A DNA stretch of 64,000 nt, taken from Neobacillus bataviensis (GTDB lineage Bacteria; Bacillota; Bacilli; Bacillales_B; DSM-18226). Below the pieces are notes generated by a model. That model saw only the letters and a list, made by a program, of their open reading frames with translations, searched no databases and was not told the DNA's origin. Shown here piece after piece: positions 38,139 through 47,528 of the stretch. Each line of letters begins with the position of its first letter. The stretch's first letter is position 1. Location of the stretch: assembly GCF_019969725.1 (NCBI RefSeq), contig NZ_JAHXYW010000008.1, positions 124,001 through 188,000 on the forward strand, given 5' to 3'. A program made the translations under genes and the position numbers.

Positions 38139-38910
38139 ATTTTTCAATATAACCAAAATGAAATTTGGCATTTTGTCTTCGAAACACTTGAAAGCCATAT
38201 TTTTCGAAGTGGCTGCTTCTAAAATGGTCTTTAAGGACGACGCGAAATTTGGCCACCCGTAAAGCTTCTTCCATCGTTTCTTCATCTAAATCATTATAAA
38301 TCGCAAAATGGGTTAGCGGTTTAATTCCAACTGACCCAATAATACTTTCTTCAAACATAGGATCAAAATATACACAATCCACAGAGGCATCTTTTAAGCC
38401 CTTTAAATAGTCAAGTGAAGCTGATTGAATAACATTGATTCTTTCCATTGCTTCATTCATTTGAGGAATCCCAGTATCCCAGGTTTTAAGGCCCTCTTTT
38501 ACAATATAGGCCAAGAATTTTTCCCCCTCAATTCCCGTAACAGAACCTTCTTTGCCTACAAGAAAACTCGCGACGATCGAATCGGAGGCTAGTCCAAGTG
38601 TACAATCCAGAACGGTCATACCCGGTGATAGCTTTGCAGCATCCGCAAATGGATCATGTTCTCCGCGCATTAGTCGTTTGATCCGAAACATTGCTGAGTT
38701 AGGATGAAAGAAAAAAGGTTCTTGTTCTCCTTTTTGAAATAATTCCAAGCGTTCTTTTCCAACCACCAGGCAATCGCTGTCACATTTTTCTTGTAAAAGC
38801 TGAACGGATTTTTTCTTTCTTGGTAGATAGGGTACATCGAGTGTCGCGGCAATGTCCATTGCTTTTTCATTTAATTGTTGTGTTGTTCTTCCTGAAGTAG
38901 TAACAAACAT
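38137..38910 (-). CDS. ypiP: Class I SAM-dependent methyltransferase, YpiP-like (257 aa)
   Basis: Rossmann methyltransferase with motif I LDCTLGLASDS near residue 95 and a catalytic-type VYFDPMFEES near residue 175. The DPMF form and overall layout recall RsmJ-type (16S rRNA m2G1516) enzymes and B. subtilis YpiP. The N-terminus MFVTTSGRTTQQLNEKA is family-typical. An rRNA guanine-N2 target is plausible but not shown. Confidence 0.8.
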   Translation of the reverse strand: MFVTTSGRTTQQLNEKAMDIAATLDVPYLPRKKKSVQLLQEKCDSDCLVVGKERLELFQKGEQEPFFFHPNSAMFRIKRLMRGEHDPFADAAKLSPGMTVLDCTLGLASDSIVASFLVGKEGSVTGIEGEKFLAYIVKEGLKTWDTGIPQMNEAMERINVIQSASLDYLKGLKDASVDCVYFDPMFEESIIGSVGIKPLTHFAIYNDLDEETMEEALRVAKFRVVLKDHFRSSHFEKYGFQVFRRQNAKFHFGYIEK

Positions 38911-38939
38911 TTCTTACCTCGTATTGTTTAATTTTATAA

Positions 38940-38964
38940 AAAAAGGATGTCAATCGACATCCTC
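38940..38964 (-). terminator. Terminator after brxA
   Basis: Stem AGGATGTC/GACATCCT with loop AATC, followed by TTTTTTT on the minus strand. Confidence 0.85.
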
Positions 38965-38965
38965 A

Positions 38966-39400
38966 TTAGCAGTTTGCTTCAAAAGCAGACTTTAAATTTT
39001 CCATAATGACTTCGAGCGGCATGCCTTCGATATCATGACGCGGGATGAAGTGAACGACCTTTTTGTCCTTTAGCAGAGCCATTGATGGCGAGGAAGGCTC
39101 GATCCCTTCGAAATATTCACGCATTTTTGCAGTTGCATCCTTATCCTGTCCGGCAAAGACCGTAACTAAATGATCCGGCTTTTTTTCACTATTTAATACA
39201 GCCTGAGTTGCTGCCGGGCGTGCTAAGCCTGCCGCACATCCACAAACAGAATTGACAACTACTAGTGAAGTACCTTTAACATTTTCCATAAAATTTTCTA
39301 CTTCTTCTGCTGTAGAAAGCTCCTGAAAACCTGCCTGTGTTAACTCTTGACGCATCGGTAAAACCATTTGTCTCATATATTCTTCATATGCCATTGACAT
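38966..39400 (-). CDS. brxA: Bacilliredoxin (144 aa)
   Basis: DUF1094/YphP-YqiW family with the active-site CGC at Cys53-Cys55 in NSVCGCAAGLARPA. Bacilliredoxins remove bacillithiol from S-bacillithiolated proteins in Bacillaceae. ATG 39400 follows GGAGGG seven bases upstream. Length and the N-terminal MAYEEYMRQMV fit BrxA/BrxB; the choice of BrxA rests on the position next to ypgR, as I recall from B. subtilis. Confidence 0.88.
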   Translation of the reverse strand: MSMAYEEYMRQMVLPMRQELTQAGFQELSTAEEVENFMENVKGTSLVVVNSVCGCAAGLARPAATQAVLNSEKKPDHLVTVFAGQDKDATAKMREYFEGIEPSSPSMALLKDKKVVHFIPRHDIEGMPLEVIMENLKSAFEANC

Positions 39401-39471
39401 AATAATCCCTCCATTAATAAGCTTTCCAGTGTTAGAATACTATATTTTCTCTTCCTAATGCAATTTTGAAA

Positions 39472-40608
39472 TCAGTTCTCTGATTTTCTTGCTTCGGTCA
39501 TTTGCTTCCAAACAGACCCCTTGGCTTCTTCCCCACCTTCGATTCGTTCAATCGCCATTTTGATTTGCATGCTGACTTCAAATTCGGGGTCATTTTCAGC
39601 TGCTTTTAGAGCTGGCAGGGCACTTTCATCCCCTTCTTCATATAAAAACATCGCCGCCCGCCAGCGGACTAGTTTACTTTGGTCTTTAAGGGCCGCCATC
39701 ATTTCATTGCCTGCTTCCGGGAATCCCAAGTCCGATAAACAATCTCCTGCTGTCCTGCGAACCGTTACTGTCTTATCCTTAAGGGCTTTATATAAAAGCG
39801 GCAATACGGCACGGTCTTTTATCATTCCGAGATAGACAGTGGCTAGTCTGCGAATGGATGGCTTCTCATCCCATAATGCCTTTTCTAGGACCGGTAAATC
39901 CTCGAGCACCGGATCATCCATTTGCTCTAGCAGCTGATAGCGTACCTGCCAGTCGGAATTAGCCAGCGCTTCAAGTGAAACCTTTTTCCGTGTAAGGATT
40001 GGTTTTACTTTTGTAATAGAATCTTTTTGCTGAGCACTTTCAACTAGTGCTTCTAATCGCTCTTGAGGATAGGCGGCAATTAATTCTTCCACAACGTCCT
40101 GGCCAATTTGGTCAAAGTCTCCGTATCGGACACCCTGGTCAGCCCATTTTCTTAATAAAATATAGTTTTCGTCAGGGAGCTGCGCTTTTTCTCGTGCCTT
40201 TAAAAAGTATTCTGGCATTCCGAAGCGTTTTTCGGTCGAGCCATCGGATAACTTCACTTGGAGCGGAATATCCTTAAACATTTGGACTTCGACTTTTATT
40301 TCACCGAAATGCTCATTTATTTGGTTTTCAGTCTGAGTGGATTCGGCTGCAGCTTCTCCAAACGACTGACGGACCTGAGGGAGCAATACCTTCCAGTCAA
40401 ATTTGGCATTCCTTTCAACTGCCAGGAAATCAGCAACGTGATACACACCCTTGATTCCTTCGATTTGAAGGATTGCCTGAATGACAGGAGGAGCCTCTGC
40501 AGATGTTTCTTTTTTATAATTATGGCTTTTCCCCATTGGCAGTTCTTGATCTAAAATAATTTTCATTGTATTTGGACTTGGCGTTGGTTCAATCGCCTTA
40601 ATTTTCAA
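39472..40608 (-). CDS. ypgR: YpgR-like 'conserved virulence factor C' protein, Nfu-N plus HEAT repeats (378 aa)
   Basis: N-terminal Nfu/NifU-type scaffold domain (IKAIEPTPSPNTMKIILDQ, about 1-85) followed by a middle domain and C-terminal HEAT-like repeats (LPVLEKALWDEKPSIRRLA, LYKALKDKTVTVRRTAGD, MAALKDQSKLVRWRAAMFL). Counterpart of B. subtilis YpgR and Staphylococcus CvfC. TTG 40608 is preferred because AGGTGA lies just upstream and the family begins near MKI; an upstream GTG at 40617 overlaps the Shine-Dalgarno site. Molecular function unknown. Confidence 0.85.
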   Translation of the reverse strand: MKIKAIEPTPSPNTMKIILDQELPMGKSHNYKKETSAEAPPVIQAILQIEGIKGVYHVADFLAVERNAKFDWKVLLPQVRQSFGEAAAESTQTENQINEHFGEIKVEVQMFKDIPLQVKLSDGSTEKRFGMPEYFLKAREKAQLPDENYILLRKWADQGVRYGDFDQIGQDVVEELIAAYPQERLEALVESAQQKDSITKVKPILTRKKVSLEALANSDWQVRYQLLEQMDDPVLEDLPVLEKALWDEKPSIRRLATVYLGMIKDRAVLPLLYKALKDKTVTVRRTAGDCLSDLGFPEAGNEMMAALKDQSKLVRWRAAMFLYEEGDESALPALKAAENDPEFEVSMQIKMAIERIEGGEEAKGSVWKQMTEARKSEN

Positions 40609-40706
40609 CACAATCACCTAATTCATAATGTTATCTCTATCAAGTTTAACACATTGGTGGTCGTTCATTCATGAACGAAGCTCTTATTTTTAGGTAAGAA
40701 ATGCAG

Positions 40707-40814
40707 TTCGCGAGAAAATTACCTTTTTCGGCGAGTAAACTTAAAAGTTTCGCGGGTAAACAGTAAATTTCCGCGAGTAAACCGTAAAATTTCGCGAGTA
40801 AATAGAAAATTCCC
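40707..40814. repeat. About 21-bp tandem repeat, five degenerate copies
   Basis: Copies start near 40707, 40727, 40748, 40769 and 40791 with consensus TTTCGCGAGTAAACAGTAAA. The period varies from 20 to 22. It lies between ypgR and yfmR, is non-coding, and has a distinct GCGAGTAAA core unlike the 52-bp repeat. Confidence 0.8.
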
Positions 40815-40835
40815 GTACCATAGAATCTCCCCACC

Positions 40836-40862
40836 ACAAAAAAGCACGCCAGAGGCGCACTT
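40836..40862 (-). terminator. Terminator after yfmR
   Basis: Nine-pair stem AAGTGCGCC/GGCGTGCTT (two G-U pairs), loop TCT, then TTTTTT on the minus strand, abutting the stop codon. Confidence 0.8.
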
Positions 40863-40863
40863 T

Positions 40864-42753
40864 TTATTCATTTTCCGCAAGTTCAGCTAGATATGACCAT
40901 CTTTCAATTAAATATTCGAGTTTTTCATTCAATTCTGCTTCCTGTTTCATTAATTCCTGGGCTTTGGTGAAATCACTGCCCGACTTCCCTAATTCCTCCG
41001 AAACTTCTTCAATCTTGGCCTCGGTTTTAGCAATGACCTCATCAATTTCTTCCCACTCTTTTTTCTCTTTAAAAGACATTCTTTTCTTTTTTTCCTTTTC
41101 AGGAGCTTTAGGAGCTGGTGTCGAAACTTTCACAGTTTTCACTGCTTCTAGAGCGGTTTCTTTCTCTAGATATTCCGTGTAGTTTCCATAAAAGGAATCT
41201 ATGTTTCCTTCACCGCGTAAAACAAGCAGCTGCTCTGCCACTTTATCGAGGAAATAGCGGTCATGGGAAACGGTGATCACCACACCAGGGAATTCTTCGA
41301 GATAGTCTTCAAGGACGGTCAAGGTTTGTGTATCTAAATCATTGGTCGGCTCGTCTAGTAAGAGAACGTTCGGTGCAGTCATTAAAAGCTTCAACAGGTA
41401 AAGACGACGCTTTTCCCCACCAGATAACTTACGTATCGGTGTTCCATGGGTAAATGGCGGAAATAAGAATCGTTCAAGCATTTGGGCCGCGGAGATGGTC
41501 TTGCCATCCGATGTTTCTACAATCTCGGCCGTTTCCTTAATGTACTCAATCATCCGTTTATTTTCATCCATGTCTTCGCTTTCCTGTGTATAATAAGCGA
41601 TCTTCACGGTCTGTCCCATGATGAATTCACCTTCATCAAGCGGAATTCTCTGGGCGAGAATATTCAAAAGGGTTGATTTTCCCGCTCCATTCCTGCCAAT
41701 GATCCCAATTCGATCGCCAGGCTTCACTAATAAATCAAAATGATTTAAAATTGTTTTTTCCGCATACCGCTTGGATCCATCCTTCAGCTCAAAAACCTGT
41801 TTGCCAAGTCTGCTGCCATTTAACGAAATATCAAGCTTTTCACTGGATGGCTTTCCTGATGCAACCTTTTCATCTAGCTCTTCAAACCGTTGAATACGCG
41901 CCTTTTGCTTCGTTGTTCTCGCTTTGGCGCCGCGCCGGATCCACTCAAGCTCCCGCCGGAAAAGGTTTTTTCTTTTTTCAAAGGTCGCTGCTTCATTTTC
42001 TTCGCGAATCGCTTTAGCTTCTAAAAAAGCCGCATAATTTCCTTTGTAGCTATATAAATTGCCGCCGTCTAATTCAAACATCCGATTGGCAACCCGGTCT
42101 AAAAAGTAGCGGTCATGTGTAACCAGCAAAATGGAACCTGAGTATCTGCTTAAATATTCCTCCAGCCATTTAACGGAATCAAAGTCTAAATGGTTAGTAG
42201 GCTCATCAAGGATAAGTAAATCAGGTTCAGCAATCAAAACCTGTGCTAAGGCGACACGTTTTTTCTGACCGCCAGAAAGCTCACCAATTTTCTTTGTAAA
42301 ATCCTCGATTCCCAATTTCATTAATATCGACTTAGCATTCGTACTCGCATCCCAAGCATTTAACGCATCCATTTGCCTTTGCAATTGAAATAGTTGTTCT
42401 TGAACCTTTGCATCAGCTGGAAATTGCTCCAGATCCATTAGTGTTTTTTCGTATTCCCGCATTAACTTTAAGATGGGCGCTTCCCCATGGAAGACTTGTT
42501 CTAGCACAGACTTGTCCGAATCCAACTCGGGCTGTTGGTCTAAATAAGCAATAGAATAATCCTTTGCGGTGATAATTTTACCTTCGTCAGCAATGTCCAC
42601 GCCTGCAATAATTTTTAATAAAGAGGATTTGCCTGTCCCGTTTATCCCGATTAATCCTACTCGTTCCTTTTCACTAATCGTGAAGGATATATCGTTAAAG
42701 AGCTGTTTCTCCCCATAGGTTTTTGACACATTTTCAACTGTTAACATTTTCAT
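40864..42753 (-). CDS. yfmR: ABC-F family ATPase, Uup/YfmR-like (629 aa)
   Basis: Two ABC domains without membrane segments: first Walker A GINGTGKSS, signature LSGGQKKR and Walker B LLILDEPTNHLD; second Walker A GRNGAGKST, signature LSGGEKRR and LLLDEPTNDLD. An ABC-F interdomain linker lies between, and the C-terminus is a charged coiled coil (about 530-629). ABC-F proteins of this type act on stalled ribosomes. ATG 42753 overlaps the ypgQ stop as ATGA; the longer frame from 42771 lacks its own Shine-Dalgarno site. Confidence 0.9.
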   Translation of the reverse strand: MKMLTVENVSKTYGEKQLFNDISFTISEKERVGLIGINGTGKSSLLKIIAGVDIADEGKIITAKDYSIAYLDQQPELDSDKSVLEQVFHGEAPILKLMREYEKTLMDLEQFPADAKVQEQLFQLQRQMDALNAWDASTNAKSILMKLGIEDFTKKIGELSGGQKKRVALAQVLIAEPDLLILDEPTNHLDFDSVKWLEEYLSRYSGSILLVTHDRYFLDRVANRMFELDGGNLYSYKGNYAAFLEAKAIREENEAATFEKRKNLFRRELEWIRRGAKARTTKQKARIQRFEELDEKVASGKPSSEKLDISLNGSRLGKQVFELKDGSKRYAEKTILNHFDLLVKPGDRIGIIGRNGAGKSTLLNILAQRIPLDEGEFIMGQTVKIAYYTQESEDMDENKRMIEYIKETAEIVETSDGKTISAAQMLERFLFPPFTHGTPIRKLSGGEKRRLYLLKLLMTAPNVLLLDEPTNDLDTQTLTVLEDYLEEFPGVVITVSHDRYFLDKVAEQLLVLRGEGNIDSFYGNYTEYLEKETALEAVKTVKVSTPAPKAPEKEKKKRMSFKEKKEWEEIDEVIAKTEAKIEEVSEELGKSGSDFTKAQELMKQEAELNEKLEYLIERWSYLAELAENE

Positions 42754-43391
42754 GAGCCTTGCCCATCCCATTCTTGGTAAAATTGTTCTAAAAATAAGAC
42801 CATCATTTGGTGCCGGTTTGCAGCCATATTTTTGGCAGCTTCTGTATTTAATAGGTCTCTTAATTTCAATAATTTTTCGTAAAAATGATGGATGCTTGTC
42901 GATTTTCCTTTTCGATATTCTTCCAAACTCATTTCTTTTCTTACGGTAATACTAGGATCGTAAATAGGCTGTCCCTTTTTCCCTCCATAAGCAAACACTC
43001 TGGCAATTCCAATTGCCCCGATGGCATCCAATCGATCAGCATCCTGTACAATCTTTGCTTCTATTGATTCTAGGGTGGTTTTTCTTCCGCCTTTATATGA
43101 AATCGATTCGATAATTTTTACGATATGATTTTTGTCCGCATCCGTTAATGAGACAGACTCTAAAAAGGTTTCGAGTTTTTGCTTTCCTTTTTCCGCACTT
43201 TCATTTAATTTTTCATCTGGTATATCATGGAGAAGCGCTGCCATTTCGATGATAAACGGATCTCCAGCTTTTTCTTCCTTGCAAATATGTAATGCGTTTC
43301 GACGGACACGATCCACATGGAACCAATCATGGCCTGTAGCATCTTCACCTAATTCATGTCGAACAAATTCTTCGGTTTGTTTTATGATCAT
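42750..43391 (-). CDS. ypgQ: HD-domain pyrophosphohydrolase, YpgQ-like (213 aa)
   Basis: HD-domain metal hydrolase: DWFHVDRV (His26) and ALLHDIPDE (His-Asp 55-56), then later DADRLDAIGAIGIAR. B. subtilis YpgQ hydrolyses dNTPs to dNMP and pyrophosphate with Mn2+. It overlaps the downstream ABC-F gene by four bases, so the two are translationally coupled. Confidence 0.85.
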   Translation of the reverse strand: MIIKQTEEFVRHELGEDATGHDWFHVDRVRRNALHICKEEKAGDPFIIEMAALLHDIPDEKLNESAEKGKQKLETFLESVSLTDADKNHIVKIIESISYKGGRKTTLESIEAKIVQDADRLDAIGAIGIARVFAYGGKKGQPIYDPSITVRKEMSLEEYRKGKSTSIHHFYEKLLKLRDLLNTEAAKNMAANRHQMMVLFLEQFYQEWDGQGS

Positions 43392-43439
43392 TTAAAGCAC
43401 CTACCTTCACCCATGTTATTTTATCATGAAAAACAAACA

Positions 43440-43471
43440 AAAAATAACCCCGAATGTTTCGAGGTTATTTT
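43440..43471. terminator. Bidirectional terminator between ypgQ and a 51-aa gene
   Basis: Stem AAAATAACC/GGTTATTTT extended by four pairs past one mismatch, loop TGT, with A and T tracts on both sides. It overlaps the stop of the small gene. Confidence 0.8.
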
Positions 43472-43620
43472 TTGTTTGCTTGACGTCCGCTTTTTTTCTG
43501 GCTTTGTGAACTAGTATTTCCAATTTGAAAGTCACTGCCTAGTTCAATATCATTTCGGTTATCCTGTTTTTCAATTTGATCTCTTGTTTGATTTGCATTC
43601 TGCCTTCCTTGTTTACTCAT
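43465..43620 (-). CDS. Small hydrophilic protein (51 aa), unrecognised
   Basis: Open frame from ATG 43620 (GGAGGGGG upstream) reading MSKQGRQNANQTRDQIEKQ and ending SQKKSGRQANKK. Rich in Gln, Asn, Lys and Arg, with no hydrophobic core. The composition and length resemble small spore-associated proteins of Bacillaceae, but I do not recognise a family. Strong Shine-Dalgarno site and its own terminator support expression. Confidence 0.65.
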   Translation of the reverse strand: MSKQGRQNANQTRDQIEKQDNRNDIELGSDFQIGNTSSQSQKKSGRQANKK

Positions 43621-43680
43621 GGCCAATCCCCCTCCTGCTTAGATTTCGTGCAATCTTAGTATGCTCCAGTGGGGGAAAAG

Positions 43681-44529
43681 TTATTTCATGGCATTATGCC
43701 AGCTGATTCCCAGGGTATTTTCACCTGCGTGGACACCGATGACTGCACCTAATGGGCAACAAATTACGTTTAAGTCAGGAAATTGCTTACCAATTTCAGC
43801 TTTCCATTCCTCCGTATATTCTTCATGAAGACCATAGAGAATATACACCTCTTTAAATTGTTGCTTCTCATATGCTGCCCTAAAATAGTCAAGGATTTTT
43901 TCCTTTGCTTTTTTCTCGCTTCGGACCTTTTCCTTTACGTTCAAGGCACCATCTTCAATTGATATGATTGGCTTTACGTTTAACAAACTTCCCAGGAAAA
44001 ATTGGACACCTGTCATTCGGCCGCCGCGATGAAGCTGTTCTAGACTGCCAACCAAAACATACGTTTCATTCGTATCCCTAATCTTACTCATTTCCTCAAT
44101 GACATTTTCAAGTCCTATACCCGCTTCAAGCAGATTCATCCCTTTTTTGAGTAAAGCCGACATAGGATAGGTAAGAATTTTCGAATCAAAGGTTGTTACC
44201 GGAATATTTACAAGTTTTGCTGCCTGCTCACTTGAGGATACTGTACCACTTAGTTTGCCTGATAGATGAACGCTGACGATTTGATCATAATCTTTTTCAA
44301 GCTGTTCATACAAAGCCTGGAATGCACCAATTGATGGCTGTGAGGTGGTGGGAGGATTTTTTAATTGTTTTAATCTTTCAAATAACTGGGTTGGAGTCAA
44401 ATCAATCCCATCTGCATACACCTCTCCGTCCAATATAATCGATAATGGAATGGAGTACACATCTGGATGATTTATTAATTCACTATCTAAATAGGCTGTG
44501 CTATCAGTTACCCATGCTGTTTTGACCAA
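43681..44529 (-). CDS. DegV-family fatty-acid-binding protein (282 aa)
   Basis: DegV/FakB fold: KTAWVTDSTAYL at the start, VSVHLSGKLSGTVSSSEQAA near residue 95, and HRGGRMTGVQFFLGSLLNVKPI near 170. These proteins bind fatty acids and present them to FakA for phosphorylation. TTG 44529 is chosen because GGGGGAG ends directly against the ATG at 44535, too close for use, and six bases before the TTG. No fakA is in the window. Confidence 0.87.
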   Translation of the reverse strand: MVKTAWVTDSTAYLDSELINHPDVYSIPLSIILDGEVYADGIDLTPTQLFERLKQLKNPPTTSQPSIGAFQALYEQLEKDYDQIVSVHLSGKLSGTVSSSEQAAKLVNIPVTTFDSKILTYPMSALLKKGMNLLEAGIGLENVIEEMSKIRDTNETYVLVGSLEQLHRGGRMTGVQFFLGSLLNVKPIISIEDGALNVKEKVRSEKKAKEKILDYFRAAYEKQQFKEVYILYGLHEEYTEEWKAEIGKQFPDLNVICCPLGAVIGVHAGENTLGISWHNAMK

Positions 44530-44621
44530 GACCATCTCCCCCTATTTTTAGTATGTGGTCATAATACTAAGTTAAAACCATCGTACCTTTATTTTTGAAT
44601 ATTGTAAATATTTAACGATAA

Positions 44622-44652
44622 AAAATAAAACCGGTTGATTAAACCGGTTTTA
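44622..44652 (-). terminator. Terminator at the end of the fhs-hypothetical-gpx unit
   Basis: Stem AAAACCGGTT/AACCGGTTTT around GATT, then TATTTTTTA on the minus strand, overlapping the gpx stop. Confidence 0.85.
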
Positions 44653-45130
44653 CTGAAAGTAATGTCTCTATATCTTTTGCGATTTCGCTCGGTTTTGTCT
44701 GAGGAGCAAAACGCTTTACGACTTTTCCATTTGAATCCACTAAAAATTTAGTGAAGTTCCACTTAATTGTATTAATGCCCAACAACCCAGGAGTTTGTTC
44801 CCTGATGTATCTAAACAATGGATGGGTATATACCCCGTTAACATCCACCTTCGCGAACATCGGGAACGTTACACCATAATTTAATTCGCAAAAGGATTTA
44901 ATCTCTTCCTCAGTGCCAGGGTCTTGATTCATAAATTGATTGCAAGGAAACCCAAGGATTTCTAACTCTTTATCCTTATAGATTTCATATAGACTTTGCA
45001 GCTCTTTAAATTGAGGGGTGAAACCACATTTGCTTGCCGTGTTTACAATCAGTACTACTTTCCCTTCAAATTGCTTGAGCGAAATTTCTTGTCCATCAAT
45101 CGTTTTAGCGCTAAACTGATAAATTGTCAT
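44639..45130 (-). CDS. gpx: Glutathione-peroxidase-family thiol peroxidase (163 aa)
   Basis: GPx fold with peroxidatic Cys35 in NTASKCGFTPQF (Cys, not selenocysteine), and the conserved LGFPCNQF and WNFTKFLVD motifs. Homologue of B. subtilis BsaA. In bacteria without glutathione it probably uses thioredoxin or bacillithiol systems. It lies three bases after the 178-residue gene and is last in the unit started by fhs. Confidence 0.9.
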   Translation of the reverse strand: MTIYQFSAKTIDGQEISLKQFEGKVVLIVNTASKCGFTPQFKELQSLYEIYKDKELEILGFPCNQFMNQDPGTEEEIKSFCELNYGVTFPMFAKVDVNGVYTHPLFRYIREQTPGLLGINTIKWNFTKFLVDSNGKVVKRFAPQTKPSEIAKDIETLLSVKPV

Positions 45131-45133
45131 CCT

Positions 45134-45670
45134 TTACCCCCTATTTTCTGGCGCCACAATTGCCTGGAGCTTTTCCATTGTGGTGACCATAAAATCAGCC
45201 ATTTCAATCAAATCATCCATTTGCTCTTCACCAATTATTCTTTCAAAATCAAGCGTAATAGTATTTTTGATTTTTCTAGGTTTATCTAAAGGATTATATT
45301 CTACAGATTGAGTAATTTTCCTCTTTTCGCCCCAAATGTCTAAAAATATTGTTTCAATCGCTTGAAAATCAGCTGAAGTATCCAAAAGTTCCAGGAAAAA
45401 TTGTAATTTAACATAGCTTCCGGCAAGCTTTTCTGGCAGGGAGTTGGACAAAAGCTCCGCTGCCAGGTTAACAAGCTTTGATTCCATTTCAATTTTGGCA
45501 GTTACAGAACCTGCTGGCAATTGAAAGGATAGGTCAAACGAACGCGACATTTTCGCCATGTTAATGAAATCATTTCGGTCTGTAATAATGATTTCACCGC
45601 TTAGGTCAAAATCATAAAGTGCACCTTCAATAACTACTTTCATATTATCAAAGGCAGTCGGATCAAACAT
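45134..45670 (-). CDS. Unrecognised 178-residue protein between fhs and gpx
   Basis: Not recognised. Soluble, acidic, mixed alpha/beta composition (KVVIEGALYDFDLSGEIII start, DDLIEMADFMVTTMEKLQ helix near the end), with no signal or membrane segments and no obvious catalytic motif. It starts 14 bases after fhs and ends three bases before gpx, so it is co-transcribed with both. Good Shine-Dalgarno AGGAGAG. A link to one-carbon or redox metabolism is suggested only by position. Confidence 0.8.
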   Translation of the reverse strand: MFDPTAFDNMKVVIEGALYDFDLSGEIIITDRNDFINMAKMSRSFDLSFQLPAGSVTAKIEMESKLVNLAAELLSNSLPEKLAGSYVKLQFFLELLDTSADFQAIETIFLDIWGEKRKITQSVEYNPLDKPRKIKNTITLDFERIIGEEQMDDLIEMADFMVTTMEKLQAIVAPENRG

Positions 45671-45684
45671 CTTATTTCTCTCCT

Positions 45685-47367
45685 TTAGAAAAGGCCTAAC
45701 GCATTCCCGTTTTCATCCACGTCCATATTCAAGGCTGCTGGCTTTTTGGGCAGTCCCGGCATTGTCATTACTTCCCCTGTTAAAGCAACGATAAATCCAG
45801 CGCCAATTGATGGTTTAAACTCCCGGACCGTTACGGTAAAATCCATTGGTCTCCCTAATTTGGAAGGGTCGTCAGATAAGGAATATTGTGATTTTGCCAT
45901 ACAGACAGCCAAATTGGACCAGCCGAATTTTTCAAAATCCAGCAATTGTTTTTTCGCTTTTGGGGAGAAATCAACATCCTTTCCTCCATATACCTGCTGG
46001 ACGATTGCTCTTACCTTTTTATCGATGGAATCAGAGAGGTCATATAAAGAGTGGAAATTATTTTCCTCCTTTTCAATGACGGTTAAAACTTTTTCAGCAA
46101 GCTCAATACCGCCTTCCCCGCCCTTTTCCCAAACCTCTGTCAAGGCAACCGGAACGTTTTCGCGTTTACACCACTCTAACAATGTCTCAACCTCTTGGTC
46201 GGTATCGGTGATAAATTTGTTGATTGCCACCACAATTGGCAGTCCAAAGCTTTTAATAGTTTCAATGTGTTTCTGTAGGTTCGCAAATCCAAGTGTTAGG
46301 GCAGGAATGTTTTCTTTCGATAATTCCGTTTTCGCAACACCGCCATGCATTTTCAAGGCCCGGATTGTCGCTACAATGACAACCGCTTCCGGTTTTATGT
46401 TAGCACTTCTAGATTTTATATGTAAAAATTTCTCAGCTCCTAAGTCAGCACCAAAGCCAGCTTCGGTAATGACATAATCGGCAAGTTTGGCAGCAGCTGT
46501 CGTTGCAATCACACTATTGCAGCCATGGGCAATATTGGCGAATGGCCCGCCGTGAATCAGGGCAGGAGTATGTTCAATGGTTTGGACAAGGTTTGGTTTT
46601 ACCGCATCCTTTAATAACAAGGTTAAAGCTCCTTCAACACCTAAATCACCCACCGTTACAGGTTCCTTCTTGTAGTTATAGGCAACAACCATTCGGGATA
46701 AGCGTAATTTTAAATCCTTTAAGTCAGTGGCTAAACAAAGTACTGCCATAATTTCCGAGGCCACAGTAATATCAAAGCCATCTTCTCTTGGGACACCCTG
46801 CAGAGGACCGCCAAGGCCGATTATCACTTTTCTTAATGCTCGGTCGTTCAAATCCAAAGCCCGTTTCCAAACAATTCTCCGCTGATCAATCACCAGTTCA
46901 TTTCCTTGTTGGAGATGGTTATCTATAAGAGCCGCAAGGGCATTATTTGCCGTCGTTATCGCATGCAGGTCCCCAGTAAAATGCAAATTAATATCTTCCA
47001 TCGGAAGAACCTGAGAATATCCGCCGCCAGTAGCGCCGCCTTTTATTCCCATTGTTGGCCCTAATGAAGGCTCGCGCATCGCAATCATTGCTTTCTTGCC
47101 AATCCGATTGAAGGCATCTCCCAATCCAACAGTTACGGTTGATTTGCCTTCTCCCGCCGGCGTAGGATTAATCGAAGTCACAAGAATTATTTTTCCACTT
47201 TCTTTGGTCTTAATTTTGGCTAAAGCTTCATTCGAAATTTTCGCCTTATATTTTCCAAAAAGCTCTAGATCATCTTCTTCTAAACCAATTTTTTTGGCAA
47301 TCTCGATAATTGGCTGCATTTTTGATTCTTGGGCAATTTCAATGTCGGACTTAACTGTTGTTTTCAT
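45685..47367 (-). CDS. fhs: Formate-tetrahydrofolate ligase (560 aa)
   Basis: Makes 10-formyl-THF from formate, THF and ATP. The ATP site is [17 protein letters not shown] near residue 65; later motifs include [20 protein letters not shown] and [15 protein letters not shown]. Full-length for the family. ATG 47367 is chosen because AGGGTGG lies just upstream and the family begins near MKT; the 7-residue extension to 47388 lacks a Shine-Dalgarno site. First gene of a unit with the unknown 178-residue protein and gpx, divergent from metA. Confidence 0.95.
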   Translation of the reverse strand: MKTTVKSDIEIAQESKMQPIIEIAKKIGLEEDDLELFGKYKAKISNEALAKIKTKESGKIILVTSINPTPAGEGKSTVTVGLGDAFNRIGKKAMIAMREPSLGPTMGIKGGATGGGYSQVLPMEDINLHFTGDLHAITTANNALAALIDNHLQQGNELVIDQRRIVWKRALDLNDRALRKVIIGLGGPLQGVPREDGFDITVASEIMAVLCLATDLKDLKLRLSRMVVAYNYKKEPVTVGDLGVEGALTLLLKDAVKPNLVQTIEHTPALIHGGPFANIAHGCNSVIATTAAAKLADYVITEAGFGADLGAEKFLHIKSRSANIKPEAVVIVATIRALKMHGGVAKTELSKENIPALTLGFANLQKHIETIKSFGLPIVVAINKFITDTDQEVETLLEWCKRENVPVALTEVWEKGGEGGIELAEKVLTVIEKEENNFHSLYDLSDSIDKKVRAIVQQVYGGKDVDFSPKAKKQLLDFEKFGWSNLAVCMAKSQYSLSDDPSKLGRPMDFTVTVREFKPSIGAGFIVALTGEVMTMPGLPKKPAALNMDVDENGNALGLF

Positions 47368-47528
47368 TACCACCCTAATCCCCCACATTCAGCATTTAGA
47401 ATATAACTACGACTACATTGTATCAAAAATGCGCTTTCAAACCGAATGTTAATTATGAACAAATTATTATCTTTTCTGAATTTATAATATATGTTTATAA
47501 TAAGAATAATGAATTTTTTAAATATTCA

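Noticed and set aside
45746..46477. 243-codon open frame antisense to fhs
   Set aside because: fhs is certain on the other strand; the frame has no Shine-Dalgarno site and no family-like sequence, so it is a shadow of codon usage.
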